Assembly (NCBI GenBank): GCA_964250225.1
Contig: CAXUEY010000092.1
Span: 1 to 24,638, forward strand
From: Paraktedonobacter sp964250225
GTDB taxonomy: Bacteria; Chloroflexota; Ktedonobacteria; Ktedonobacterales; Ktedonobacteraceae
Length of the DNA: 24,638 bases
Reading direction: 5' to 3'
Shown here: positions 17,040 to 24,070 of the stretch, piece by piece
Layout of the letters: each line of letters begins with the position of its first letter
Numbering within the stretch: the first letter of the stretch is position 1
Notes under the pieces: generated by a model
Told to the model about the DNA's origin: nothing
Databases searched by the model: none
Seen by the model: the letters and a program-made list of their open reading frames with translations, nothing else
Position numbers and translations under genes: made by a program

Positions 17040-18198
17040 ATGACAGAACGCGAAGCAGTAATCGTCGCAGGGGTACGCACAGCCGTAGGTCGACGCAATG
17101 GGCGCCTGAAGGACTGGCATCCCGTGGACCTGATGGCCCAGGTGCTCAACGAAGTAGTGCAGCGCGCAGGCATCGAGGCCGGGCAGGTAGAGGATGTCAT
17201 CGTCGGCTGTGTCAGCCAGATTGGCGAGCAAGGCTTGAATATCGGGCGCAACGCGGTCCTGGCCGCCGGCTTCCCCGAAGAGGTTCCCGGCACAACTGTA
17301 GATCGCCAGTGCGGTTCCAGCCAGCAAGCGATCCATTTCGCCGCGCAGGGCGTGCTCAGCGGCGCCTATGATATCGTGATCGCGGGCGGCGTCGAATCGA
17401 TGTCGCGCGTCCCAATGGGGTCCACCTCGCAAGGGCCTGGAGCGCCCTTTGGCCCGTTGATGGTCGAGCGCTACAATAACGGCCTGGTTCACCAGGGCAT
17501 CAGCGCCGACCTGGTCGCGCAGAAATGGGAGGTCAGTCGCGAGGAGCTGGACGCCTTCAGCCTGGAGAGCCATCGCCGCGCCGCGCAAGCTACCGCCGAG
17601 GGCCGTTTCACCGGCCAGATCCTGCCCATTCCAGTCAAAGATGAAGAGGGTCACGAACTGCTGTTTGACCGCGACGAGGGCATTCGCGCTGACACAAGTC
17701 TGGAGAAGCTGGCCAGCCTCAAACCAGCCTTCAAGCCCGACGGTCTGATTACCGCTGGTAACTCCTCGCAGATCAGCGACGGCGCCTCCGCCGTGCTGAT
17801 TATGGAGCGCAAAGTGGCCGAACGCCTGGGAATCAAGCCACGCGCGCGTTTCACCGCCTTTGCCCNNNNNNNNNNTCCTGATGCTCACTGCGCCAATCCC
17901 CGCCACCGAGAAGGTTTTGCGCAAGGCTGGCCTGACCATCGACCAGATCGACCTTGTCGAGATTAACGAGGCCTTCGCCAGCGTGGTTCTGGCCTGGCAA
18001 AAAGCGACGGGGGCCGATCTCGCCAAAGTGAACGTCAACGGTGGCGCGGTGGCTCTCGGTCATCCCCTCGGCGCATCCGGCGCGCGCCTGACGATCTTCC
18101 TGCTCAACGAACTGGAACGTACCGGCGGACGTTACGGCCTGCAGACGATCTGCGAGGGCGGCGGCACCGCGAACGCGATGATCATCGAACGATTGTAA
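17040..18198 (+). CDS. Thiolase family protein (acetyl-CoA acyltransferase), interrupted by an assembly gap
   Basis: Thiolases cleave 3-ketoacyl-CoA with CoA in beta-oxidation or condense acetyl-CoA. The nucleophile is Cys91 in VDRQCGSSQQA. The later blocks NEAFASVVLAW, NGGAVALGHPLGASG (catalytic His) and ICEGGGTANA (catalytic Cys) are intact downstream of the gap. Ten Ns at 17866-17875 shift the frame, because upstream codons end at TTTGCC-C and downstream codons resume at 17878 with LMLTAPIPAT. The missing length must be a multiple of three, and family alignment from memory suggests about 18 bases, giving some 388 residues, normal for the family. AAGGAG lies about eight bases before ATG 17040. 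Chain-length specificity is unknown. The two acyl-CoA dehydrogenases that follow favour a degradative role. Confidence 0.9.
17866..17875. other. Assembly gap of 10 Ns
   Basis: Ten Ns interrupt the thiolase gene. The reading frame before and after the gap differs, so the number of Ns is not the true missing length. Confidence 0.99.
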
Positions 18199-18228
18199 AC
18201 GCAAGTATCCTCACCGTGGAGGGTTAAT

Positions 18229-19326
18229 ATGCTCAATTTTGCCCCGACCGAGGAGCAAGCAGAGATACGTGACCTGGCGCACAGCCTGGCGGAAGAGCAA
18301 TTGCGGCCACGTGGACGCGAGGCTGACCGCTCAGGCTGCGCCCCGTCCGACCTGCTGCGCACCCTCGCCTCAACTGGCCTGACTACGCCTTTTCCTGAGA
18401 CATTGGGCGGATCTGGCTCGCTCGAAGCCCTGGCCTACACCCTGATCGCCGAAGAACTGGGCTTTGGCGATGGCGCGCTGGCCATGCATGTAATTGGCTC
18501 GCTGATGGGTCCAATGAGCGTGCTGCTGGCGGGTGACGAGCAGCAACAGCGCGAATATCTGCCGCCTTTCTGCGACGAGCAGAGCGGCCATATACGTTTC
18601 GGCAGCCTGGCCTTCGCCGAACGCACCGGCGGCTACTCCCTTGCTGAGATCAGCGCTACAGCAAGTCGCGTGGGCGATACATTTGTGCTAAACGGCACGA
18701 AACGCGATGTCATCCACGGCGCTGAGTCCAGTCCACGCGTGGTGCTGGCGCGGCTGGAGGGTACAGAGGGGCCGGAGGGACTGTGCGCGCTCCTGCTTTC
18801 CACTGATACGCCCGGCTTACAGATCACGCCCGATACCTACAAACTTGGCCTGCGCGCCACGCCCAGTGCGTCATATACCTTCAACGAGGCGCGCATTCCC
18901 GCGAGCTGCCTGCTGGGCGAGTCGGGGAACGCGGGCGTCGCGCGGGCCGCGACGCTGTATCAGATCTTGCGCGCAGGTGTGGCCTGTGGCACGGCGCGGG
19001 CTGGCCTGGAATACGCGCGCGACTATGCTCGCCAGCGTATCGCCTTTGGTCGGCCCATCGTCTCGTACCAGAGCATCGCCTTCATGTTCTCCGAGATGGC
19101 CATGAAGCTGGACGCCGCGCGCCTCTACCTCTGGAAGGCCGCCAGCCATTGGGATAACAATGCTGAACTGGCCAGCTTGATGAGCGAGGCCGAGGGCGCC
19201 CATTTCCAGGCGCTCAAGATCGCCAAAACAGCAACCATCGACACCATCCAGATTCTGGGCGGCGCTGGCTTTATCCAGGACCACCCGGCTGAAATGTGGA
19301 TGCGCGATGCCGCGGCAATGGAATGA
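18229..19326 (+). CDS. Acyl-CoA dehydrogenase-like subunit lacking the catalytic Glu (probable non-catalytic partner)
   Basis: This 365-residue protein has the three-part acyl-CoA dehydrogenase fold but is incomplete in its motifs. It keeps the adenine-side FAD motifs that act across the dimer: RQRIAFG (R270, F273) and QILGGAGF (341-348). The flavin-binding loop, usually LTEPGxGSD, is degenerate here (SLAFAERTGGYS, about 126-137). The protein stops at WMRDAAAME, just before the segment that normally carries the catalytic Glu (EGT motif), and the alternative helix-G Glu is also absent (LYQILRAG). The stop looks genuine, because a good ribosome site and the next dehydrogenase start follow within 14 bases. 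GGAGGG precedes the ATG. It probably pairs with the neighbouring subunit. Confidence 0.85.
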   Translation: MLNFAPTEEQAEIRDLAHSLAEEQLRPRGREADRSGCAPSDLLRTLASTGLTTPFPETLGGSGSLEALAYTLIAEELGFGDGALAMHVIGSLMGPMSVLLAGDEQQQREYLPPFCDEQSGHIRFGSLAFAERTGGYSLAEISATASRVGDTFVLNGTKRDVIHGAESSPRVVLARLEGTEGPEGLCALLLSTDTPGLQITPDTYKLGLRATPSASYTFNEARIPASCLLGESGNAGVARAATLYQILRAGVACGTARAGLEYARDYARQRIAFGRPIVSYQSIAFMFSEMAMKLDAARLYLWKAASHWDNNAELASLMSEAEGAHFQALKIAKTATIDTIQILGGAGFIQDHPAEMWMRDAAAME

Positions 19327-19339
19327 GGGGAGAAAACGT

Positions 19340-20524
19340 ATGATTGATTTTACCCTGACCAAAGGTCAAGAGCAGGCCCGTGACTATGCGCACCAGGTCG
19401 CGCTCGAAGAAATGCGCCCGATCTCCCTGGAATGTGATCGCAACGAGAAGATCCCTGAGAGCTTCTTTTTGCAGATGCAGAGTCGCTATTGGGGCGGGGC
19501 CGCAGCTCAGGCGAGACAGCAGGCCGAGGCGCAGGAAGAGCGTCAGGGCAATCTCTCCTCGGTGATTTCCCAGGAAGAGATGGCCTGGGGCGATGCCGCG
19601 CTCTCAACGGGCATTCCCGGCCCAGGTCTGGCCGCGCCTCCCATTCTCTCGCAAGGCACACCAGAGCAGCAGGCCCGTTTTCTCGGCCCCTATATGGATG
19701 GAAAGCTGCACTGGGGCGCGCTGGCCCTCACCGAGCCTGGCATCGGGTCCGACGTGGCCGGTATGTCCACCACGGCAGTGCTCGACGGTGATGAATGGGT
19801 GCTTAATGGCCACAAACACTACATCACCAACGGGGCACGCGCCGATGTGGTCGTGACCTTTGCAACCATCGATAAAAGCCTGGGGCGCGAGGGCATCCGA
19901 CCTTTCGTCGTGCTCAGGGATACCCCCGGCTTCATCGTCGGACGTATCGAGGAGAAGCTGGGCCTGCGCGCCTCGCAGACCGCCGAGCTGATCTACGAGA
20001 ATTGCCGCATCCCCAAAGATCACCTGCTCAGCGGACGCGAGGGCGGCAAGAAGGCGGGCTTCAAGGCCGCGATGGGTACGCTCGACGCCACGCGGCCTAT
20101 GGTCGGCTCGCTGGCCGTGGGCATTGCTCGTGCCGCCTATGAAGCCGCCGTCGCATGGATCAACGAAGAGCTACCTGCCGGCTTTCCCGCGCACAAACGC
20201 CGCGAGATGAAACAAACGCTAACCGAACTGGGGCAAGAACTGGAGATGGCGCGTCTACTGGTCTGGCGAGCCGCCTGGATGGCCGATAAGCGTATTCCCA
20301 ACTCTAAAGAAGCCTCGATGAGCAAGGCCTACGCGGGCGCGCTGGTCATGAAAATCACCGCCACCGCCGTCCAGTTTACCGCGCCCGGCGAGAATAGCGA
20401 GCGCAAGCAACTGATCGCCAAGTGGTTCCGCGATGCCAAAGTCTTCGATATCTTCGAGGGGACCGCGCAGATCCAACGCCTGGTCATCGCGCGCCGCATG
20501 TTCCCCGATATCGATATTCCCTGA
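19340..20524 (+). CDS. Acyl-CoA dehydrogenase, catalytic subunit
   Basis: It oxidises an acyl-CoA to the trans-2-enoyl-CoA using FAD. The 394-residue protein has the canonical flavin loop LTEPGIGSD (130-138), WVLNGHKHYITNG (153-165), and the catalytic base E373 in FEGTAQIQRLVIARR. It lacks the RxxFG motif (the region reads NEELPAGF, 275-282) and the QxxGG motif (VQFTAPGENS, 344-353), exactly the two that the upstream protein retains. ATG 19340 is used because GGGGAG at 19327-19332 is seven bases upstream; an earlier in-frame start lies inside the previous gene. The 13-base spacing implies translational coupling. The substrate is unknown. The tandem arrangement resembles heterotetrameric FadE pairs of actinobacteria. 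Confidence 0.9.
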   Translation: MIDFTLTKGQEQARDYAHQVALEEMRPISLECDRNEKIPESFFLQMQSRYWGGAAAQARQQAEAQEERQGNLSSVISQEEMAWGDAALSTGIPGPGLAAPPILSQGTPEQQARFLGPYMDGKLHWGALALTEPGIGSDVAGMSTTAVLDGDEWVLNGHKHYITNGARADVVVTFATIDKSLGREGIRPFVVLRDTPGFIVGRIEEKLGLRASQTAELIYENCRIPKDHLLSGREGGKKAGFKAAMGTLDATRPMVGSLAVGIARAAYEAAVAWINEELPAGFPAHKRREMKQTLTELGQELEMARLLVWRAAWMADKRIPNSKEASMSKAYAGALVMKITATAVQFTAPGENSERKQLIAKWFRDAKVFDIFEGTAQIQRLVIARRMFPDIDIP

Positions 20525-20538
20525 GCTACCCCAACAAT

Positions 20539-20605
20539 ATACGAATGCTGTGTTATCCAGCAAAATATGCTCTACATATTTTGCTGGATAACACAGCATT
20601 CGTAT
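20539..20605 (+). repeat. Perfect 31-bp inverted repeat after the acyl-CoA dehydrogenase operon
   Basis: Positions 20539-20569 and 20575-20605 are exact reverse complements around a five-base loop (CTCTA). The core contains GCTGTGTTATCCAGC. It begins 15 bases after the stop of the second dehydrogenase and has no T-tract after it (TAATAAAAATGG). A 31-bp perfect stem would be an extremely stable RNA hairpin at the operon end. It could instead be a small palindromic element. Confidence 0.85.
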
Positions 20606-20637
20606 TAATAAAAATGGTTACAAGAGCGCTAGTGGTC

Positions 20638-20672
20638 GACACCTCGTCACATGATGCTTGAAAGGGGGGCGC
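20638..20672 (+). repeat. Left terminal inverted repeat of the cassette
   Basis: Reading inward, the repeat begins GACACCTCG, contains the invariant 17-base block ATGATGCTTGAAAGGGG (20651-20667), and ends GCGC. It matches the right end at 30 of 35 positions. The first four mismatches are all transitions. Confidence 0.75.
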
Positions 20673-20844
20673 ACTCGAATTGGGCAAAAAAGTGGCGTAA
20701 TCTCCCCACAAAAAGTCATGGGAAAACCCTCTTCTCCTCTCGCCTTTTTGCGCTCATCGACGCGGCTACCGCCCTCTTCTCCACATTTGCTGATCATTTG
20801 CGATGAGTTTGGGATCACTTGTGTGTCTTAGAGATGAAAGGGAA

Positions 20845-20873
20845 TTGATCCCTCTTACACATCGAGTTTGAAT
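20845..20873 (+). promoter_or_regulatory. Weak candidate promoter of the aldo/keto reductase
   Basis: TTGATC (20845-20850) and TTGAAT (20868-20873) are spaced 17 bases apart, each matching four of six consensus bases. It lies inside the cassette, so the gene could be expressed wherever the cassette inserts. The remaining 20673-20844 contains no supported gene. Confidence 0.3.
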
Positions 20874-20903
20874 ACAGAGAAACACTAGAAAAGTGAGCCA
20901 TTG

Positions 20904-21914
20904 ATGGACATTACATCGTTAGGGCGTACCGGCCTGAAAGTCAGCCGAATCTGTCTGGGGACCGCAACCTTTGGCAATCAGGCAAACGAAGCAACATCCT
21001 TCTCTCTTATGGATGCCGCTGATCAAGCTGGCGTCAATTTTTTTGATACCGCCGACGTCTATCCGTTCGACGCTGATTTAGCGAACGTTGGCAAGACGGA
21101 GGAGATCGTTGGGAACTGGCTACGTGAGCGCAAAGCCCGCGACCGCATCGTGCTGGCAACCAAGTGCTACAGCAAGATGGGTCCAGGCCCCAACGACGAA
21201 GGATTGAGCCGCCGTCACATTCTTGCCGCCTGTGAGCAGAGCCTGCGCCGCCTCAAAACTGATTACATCGATCTCTATCAGATGCATGCCTTTGATCCAA
21301 CCACGCCCATTGAGGAAACGCTCCGTGCTCTTGACGACCTGGTGCACGCGGGCAAAGTACGCTATATCGGCTGCTCAAACTTCCCGGCCTGGCGACTTGC
21401 CGATGCGCTCTGGACCAGCAAACTGCTCAATCTGGCCCGTTTCGAGAGCGTCCAGCCGCGCTACAATATGCTCTTCCGCATGATCGAAGACGAACTGATC
21501 CCGCTGTCTCAGGCTCATAACGTCGGCGTTATCGTCTACAATCCTCTGGCCGCTGGTGTGCTGACCGGACGTTATCGAAAGAGCCGTACTCTTGAGCAGA
21601 ATACTCGTTTTACACTAAAAAACAGCGGAGAAATGTATCAGAGACGCTACTGGCGCGATCCCATGTTTGAGGCTGTTGACCGTCTCGCCAGCATCGTAGA
21701 GCCGCGTGGCAAGAAGCTTGTCGAAGTGGCACTGGCCTGGGTTCTGGCTCAGCCTGGCATTACCTGTGCCATTCTGGGAGCCAGCAAGCCGGAACAATTC
21801 ACGGAAAGTTTACGTGGTGCCACTGTTTCATTAGATGAAGAAGAGCGCAAAGTCTGCGATGATCTCTGGTACACCATGCCACGTGAGCGTGATCCCTTCC
21901 TTGCGCGCCGGTAA
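20904..21914 (+). CDS. Aldo/keto reductase
   Basis: It is an NAD(P)H-dependent cytoplasmic oxidoreductase acting on aldehydes, ketones or sugars. The 336-residue TIM barrel shows the start MDITSLGRTGLKVSRICLGT, the catalytic Asp and Tyr in FFDTADVY (about 46-53), Lys in VLATKCYSK, and His in DLYQMHAFDP. Cofactor-binding features are IGCSNFPAW, VQPRYNML and ILGASKPEQ. Length fits the AKR superfamily (YajO/GsmA-like branch), but the substrate cannot be told. ATG 20904 is chosen; a TTG one codon earlier is possible and the ribosome site (AAGTGAG) is weak. It is the only gene between inverted repeats at 20638-20672 and 21956-21990, so it appears to be cassette cargo rather than part of the preceding operon. 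Confidence 0.93.
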   Translation: MDITSLGRTGLKVSRICLGTATFGNQANEATSFSLMDAADQAGVNFFDTADVYPFDADLANVGKTEEIVGNWLRERKARDRIVLATKCYSKMGPGPNDEGLSRRHILAACEQSLRRLKTDYIDLYQMHAFDPTTPIEETLRALDDLVHAGKVRYIGCSNFPAWRLADALWTSKLLNLARFESVQPRYNMLFRMIEDELIPLSQAHNVGVIVYNPLAAGVLTGRYRKSRTLEQNTRFTLKNSGEMYQRRYWRDPMFEAVDRLASIVEPRGKKLVEVALAWVLAQPGITCAILGASKPEQFTESLRGATVSLDEEERKVCDDLWYTMPRERDPFLARR

Positions 21915-21955
21915 GCCTGATCATAAGCATTCTCATATCACAGCGAGCAGTTCCA

Positions 21956-21990
21956 GCGCACCCCTTTCAAGCATCATACGGCGAGGTGCC
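21956..21990 (-). repeat. Right terminal inverted repeat of the cassette
   Basis: Read inward on the minus strand it begins GGCACCTCG and carries the same ATGATGCTTGAAAGGGG block (21961-21977 on the plus strand as its complement), then TGCGC. The first copy of CTAGTGGTC outside it starts at 21991. Confidence 0.75.
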
Positions 21991-22041
21991 CTAGTGGTCA
22001 GCCTGTTTCGCATTGAGGGCGGATGGACATAGCTCTGAACC

Positions 22042-22091
22042 TTGCAGATTGTTATTGCTATATGTTATAATGCATATAACATATAGCAATA
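22042..22091 (+). promoter_or_regulatory. Promoter overlapped by a perfect 17-bp palindrome (probable operator)
   Basis: TATAAT at 22066-22071 lies within a perfect inverted repeat, TATTGCTATATGTTATA (22053-22069) and its complement (22075-22091), with a five-base centre ATGCA. TTGCAG (22042-22047) is a possible -35 at 18 bases. A palindrome over the -10 is the usual place for a repressor. The inner ATGT...ACAT spacing recalls operators of PadR-like regulators, though no regulator gene is visible here. The controlled gene would be the membrane protein at 22159. Confidence 0.55.
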
Positions 22092-22158
22092 GCCAGAAGA
22101 AATAGCTGCCCAAAAAAGAGCTGGAACTTCTTCTCGCACACTCAACTGGGAGGTCATG

Positions 22159-22908
22159 ATGACTCATTTTGTTGCCTGGAGTCCCTATGTGGGGAACAGC
22201 TCCTACATCCTGGCGGCCTTTTTGCTGCTCGTCACATGCGTTTTGATGGCTTTCGGATTGCGTTTTCGCCATACAATAGCTGTGAAAAGACCTGGAACGT
22301 TTCTGGGGGCCTTACTTATTGGATGCTGGTTCTTAGCTGCGATAGCATTTTTGATAGCGATAACCGCCTACGCGCTGGCCCAACAACAGCAGACAATCCA
22401 CTTCAAGCTCACCAATCCCATCACCCGCGTCACCTTCGCGTCGGCAGTGATTGCCTTTTTCGTCATCCTGTACCTGGCGCGCAAGAGCGGACCCAGGATA
22501 GCCATCGGTAGCGCCATCGTGGGCACTATAGCTGCACCGATGATCTTTGAGCTTCCTTTCGATCTTCTCGTCATGTGGCACACTTATCCACCCGCTCCGC
22601 ATATCCTGTACACTTTGCTCTATTTTTTGCCGCTCTTTCTGGTAGAGATCTTGAGTTTCGCCCTGCTCTCGTTTTCTCCTGCCATGAAGCTGACGAGATA
22701 CACCCTCTTCCTGCTGGCCGGTATGTTCTTGCTCTTCACAGTCTGGGCTTTATTTGGCTTCACCTATCCATCCACGCCCATCCCAATTACCCTGAACATG
22801 CTCTCCAAAGTTGTGGCCTTTGCGACAGCTGTGTCGCTCTTTACCACTGCTCCAGTATCTGGTGAACAAGCCAAAGCAGATTTCTCGCGCCCTGGCAGCC
22901 CTCAATAG
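22159..22908 (+). CDS. Hypothetical integral membrane protein, about seven helices
   Basis: I do not recognise this 249-residue protein. Hydrophobic segments lie at about residues 14-34, 47-73, 90-107, 111-133, 150-171, 181-201 and 208-229, followed by a short hydrophilic tail. Charged residues are sparse; LARKSGPR between segments three and four suggests an inner loop. Two ATGs are adjacent (22156 and 22159). The second is preferred because GGGAGG at 22148-22153 then sits five bases away. It appears monocistronic, behind a palindrome-covered promoter. A minus-strand reading frame overlaps its last 150 bases; the plus-strand frame is favoured up to at least residue 229 because of its regular helix pattern. 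Confidence 0.7.
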   Translation: MTHFVAWSPYVGNSSYILAAFLLLVTCVLMAFGLRFRHTIAVKRPGTFLGALLIGCWFLAAIAFLIAITAYALAQQQQTIHFKLTNPITRVTFASAVIAFFVILYLARKSGPRIAIGSAIVGTIAAPMIFELPFDLLVMWHTYPPAPHILYTLLYFLPLFLVEILSFALLSFSPAMKLTRYTLFLLAGMFLLFTVWALFGFTYPSTPIPITLNMLSKVVAFATAVSLFTTAPVSGEQAKADFSRPGSPQ

Positions 22909-23289
22909 CGCGGGTCCTTGTGTGGTTTCTGTCACGTCATCGACATCCCACAGCGGATGGGTTTGTACGATGATCGGCCCCGGCTCTTCATCACCTACGG
23001 CTTTTTGTACCAACAAGCGNNNNNNNNNNNNNNNNNNNNNNNNNNNNNNNNNNNNNNNNNNNNNNNNNNNNNNNNNNNNNNNNNNNNNNNNNNNNNNNNN
23101 NNNNNNNNNNNNNNNNNNNGCGTACATTTCCGGCAAACGCATATCATCATTCCAGGGACCATCAGGCTCCGGGCCAAAACAGGCTTCATTGAGCTTCAAG
23201 AGAAAGGGACCATCCAGGGCAGAAGCCTCCCGCATGAGGAGGATCTTTTCTGGTTGCTTCTGGTCGTGCTGATCTGCATTCATATGCAT
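22750..23289 (-). CDS. Unrecognised minus-strand ORF broken by the 100-N gap
   Basis: Reading leftward from ATG 23289, about 57 codons run into the gap (containing LLKLNEACFGPEP and WNDDMRLPEMY). A compatible frame reappears after it (RLLVQKAVGDEEPGPIIVQT, THPLWDVDD) and stays open to 22750, overlapping the membrane gene. Both flanks look protein-like in composition, but the gap size is unknown, so joining them is a guess, and the overlap means the true C-terminus probably ends earlier or is damaged. No domain is recognised. The upstream ribosome site is weak. Confidence 0.3.
   Translation of the reverse strand: MHMNADQHDQKQPEKILLMREASALDGPFLLKLNEACFGPEPDGPWNDDMRLPEMYXXXXXXXXXXXXXXXXXXXXXXXXXXXXXXXXXXRLLVQKAVGDEEPGPIIVQTHPLWDVDDVTETTQGPALLRAARAREICFGLFTRYWSSGKERHSCRKGHNFGEHVQGNWDGRGWIGEAK
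23020..23119. other. Assembly gap of 100 Ns
   Basis: One hundred Ns, a conventional placeholder for a gap of unknown size. Genes on either side may be incomplete, and any amount of sequence could be missing. Confidence 0.99.
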
Positions 23290-23446
23290 TTCGCTTTCAT
23301 CGTTCCAGTACAATAAAGAACATAGGAAGCGATGGCTTCTTCTTATGCGCTCGCGTCACAAATACTCTTTGATTGTAGGAGCCACTACCGTCCCGATCTG
23401 GCAAAAACAGCGCGCTGGTGATTTGCCAGACCAGAATGAGAGGAGA

Positions 23447-23635
23447 TTAATTGAGCTGCTCTTTCTCGATAGTCAGCGTCTCTTCGTCCTCCAGGGGCAG
23501 CTCGTCATCGTCCTCTGCATCCTGCTGCTGCAAATGCAAATTGCGATTCGCGCGTTTGGCAGGACGGCGCCCCATCATCTCCTGTTTCAGGCGATCACGT
23601 TTAATCTCGCGTTTATCGCGCAGTTTCCCTCGCAT
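23447..23635 (-). CDS. Small hypothetical protein with basic N-terminal and acidic C-terminal halves
   Basis: A 62-residue protein. AGGAGGTG (minus strand, 23641-23648) sits five bases before the ATG, a nearly ideal ribosome site that makes translation likely. Residues 1-34 are rich in Lys and Arg (KLRDKREIKRDRLKQ, GRRPAKRANR); residues 39-53 are almost all Asp and Glu. It has no signal peptide or membrane segment. The charge split suggests a nucleic-acid or partner-binding role, but I do not recognise the family. A CTGGCAAA/TTTGCCAG hairpin with an inner CAGCGCGCTG lies downstream at 23398-23429. The opposite-strand frame over the same bases lacks a ribosome site and is treated as a shadow. 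Confidence 0.6.
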   Translation of the reverse strand: MRGKLRDKREIKRDRLKQEMMGRRPAKRANRNLHLQQQDAEDDDELPLEDEETLTIEKEQLN

Positions 23636-23785
23636 ATTCTCACCTCCTCTCTGTGTGTGAATGTCGTGGTGAACTGCTTGCGAATAGATGAATAACGCAA
23701 GCGATGCAATTCCTGAGATCTTTCTACACAGTGCATGGATTTCTCCGTGTCATTTTTCCTTCTGAGTCATACGGCGGTGCTTCTT

Positions 23786-23994
23786 TCATACAGATGAAAG
23801 CTGAACACTGTTTATAGGGTGGAACTCAAGACAGCATGAGGAGTTTTTGAGGCGAAAAAGGTTTCTCGGATCAATGCTAAGCTGCACATTCATCCTCTTG
23901 AGCATAGAGAGATCGACTATGCTCGCGAAACGCTGTTGAGATGAGTTCCGCCGTGATACGCTATTGGTGTACGAAGATTGTGTACATTGTCCAT
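23786..23994 (-). pseudogene. Probable relic of a FAD-linked (BBE-type) oxidase behind an intact promoter, with a 25-residue ORF
   Basis: On the minus strand, ATG 23994 follows AAAGGAGGTG with a six-base spacer and a good promoter at 24071-24099, yet the frame closes after 25 codons at 23917. In the +1 frame the following sequence reads LKRMNVQLSIDPRNLFRL. This resembles the C-terminal DPTNLFRLNQNI signature of berberine-bridge type oxidases, then runs to a stop at 23786. My reading is a gene that lost its middle and its frame but kept its start signals. The alternative is a genuine 25-residue peptide or leader ORF (23917-23994). The family resemblance is short and unproven. Confidence 0.35.
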
Positions 23995-24070
23995 AGAACT
24001 CACCTCCTTTTACAAATATGTTCTGTCTAACCATCGATGTAATGGGCTAAGAGACGTTCAATCTGAGAGA

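Larger units (their letters stand above)
20638..21990. mobile_element. Putative transposase-less mobile insertion cassette carrying an aldo/keto reductase
   Basis: A 1353-bp segment is bounded by inverted repeats at 20638-20672 and 21956-21990. It is immediately flanked on both sides by the identical 9-bp direct repeat CTAGTGGTC (20629-20637 and 21991-21999). This is the geometry of an insertion sequence with target-site duplication, but the only gene inside is an aldo/keto reductase; no transposase or relic of one is visible. Such cassettes would need a transposase supplied from elsewhere in the genome. The inverted repeats have diverged slightly, mostly by transitions, which suggests the insertion is not very recent or that the ends tolerate variation. 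Confidence 0.65.

Noticed and set aside
19316..19345. Possible frameshift ending the first acyl-CoA dehydrogenase early
   Set aside because: A strong ribosome site and the start of the second dehydrogenase follow at once, and the missing motifs are complementary to those of the partner, so a genuine short subunit is the better explanation.
23345..23695. Plus-strand ORF of 116 codons with hydrophobic segments
   Set aside because: It lies opposite the 62-residue minus-strand gene, which has an ideal ribosome site. The hydrophobicity is what results from reading Lys/Glu-rich codons on the other strand.
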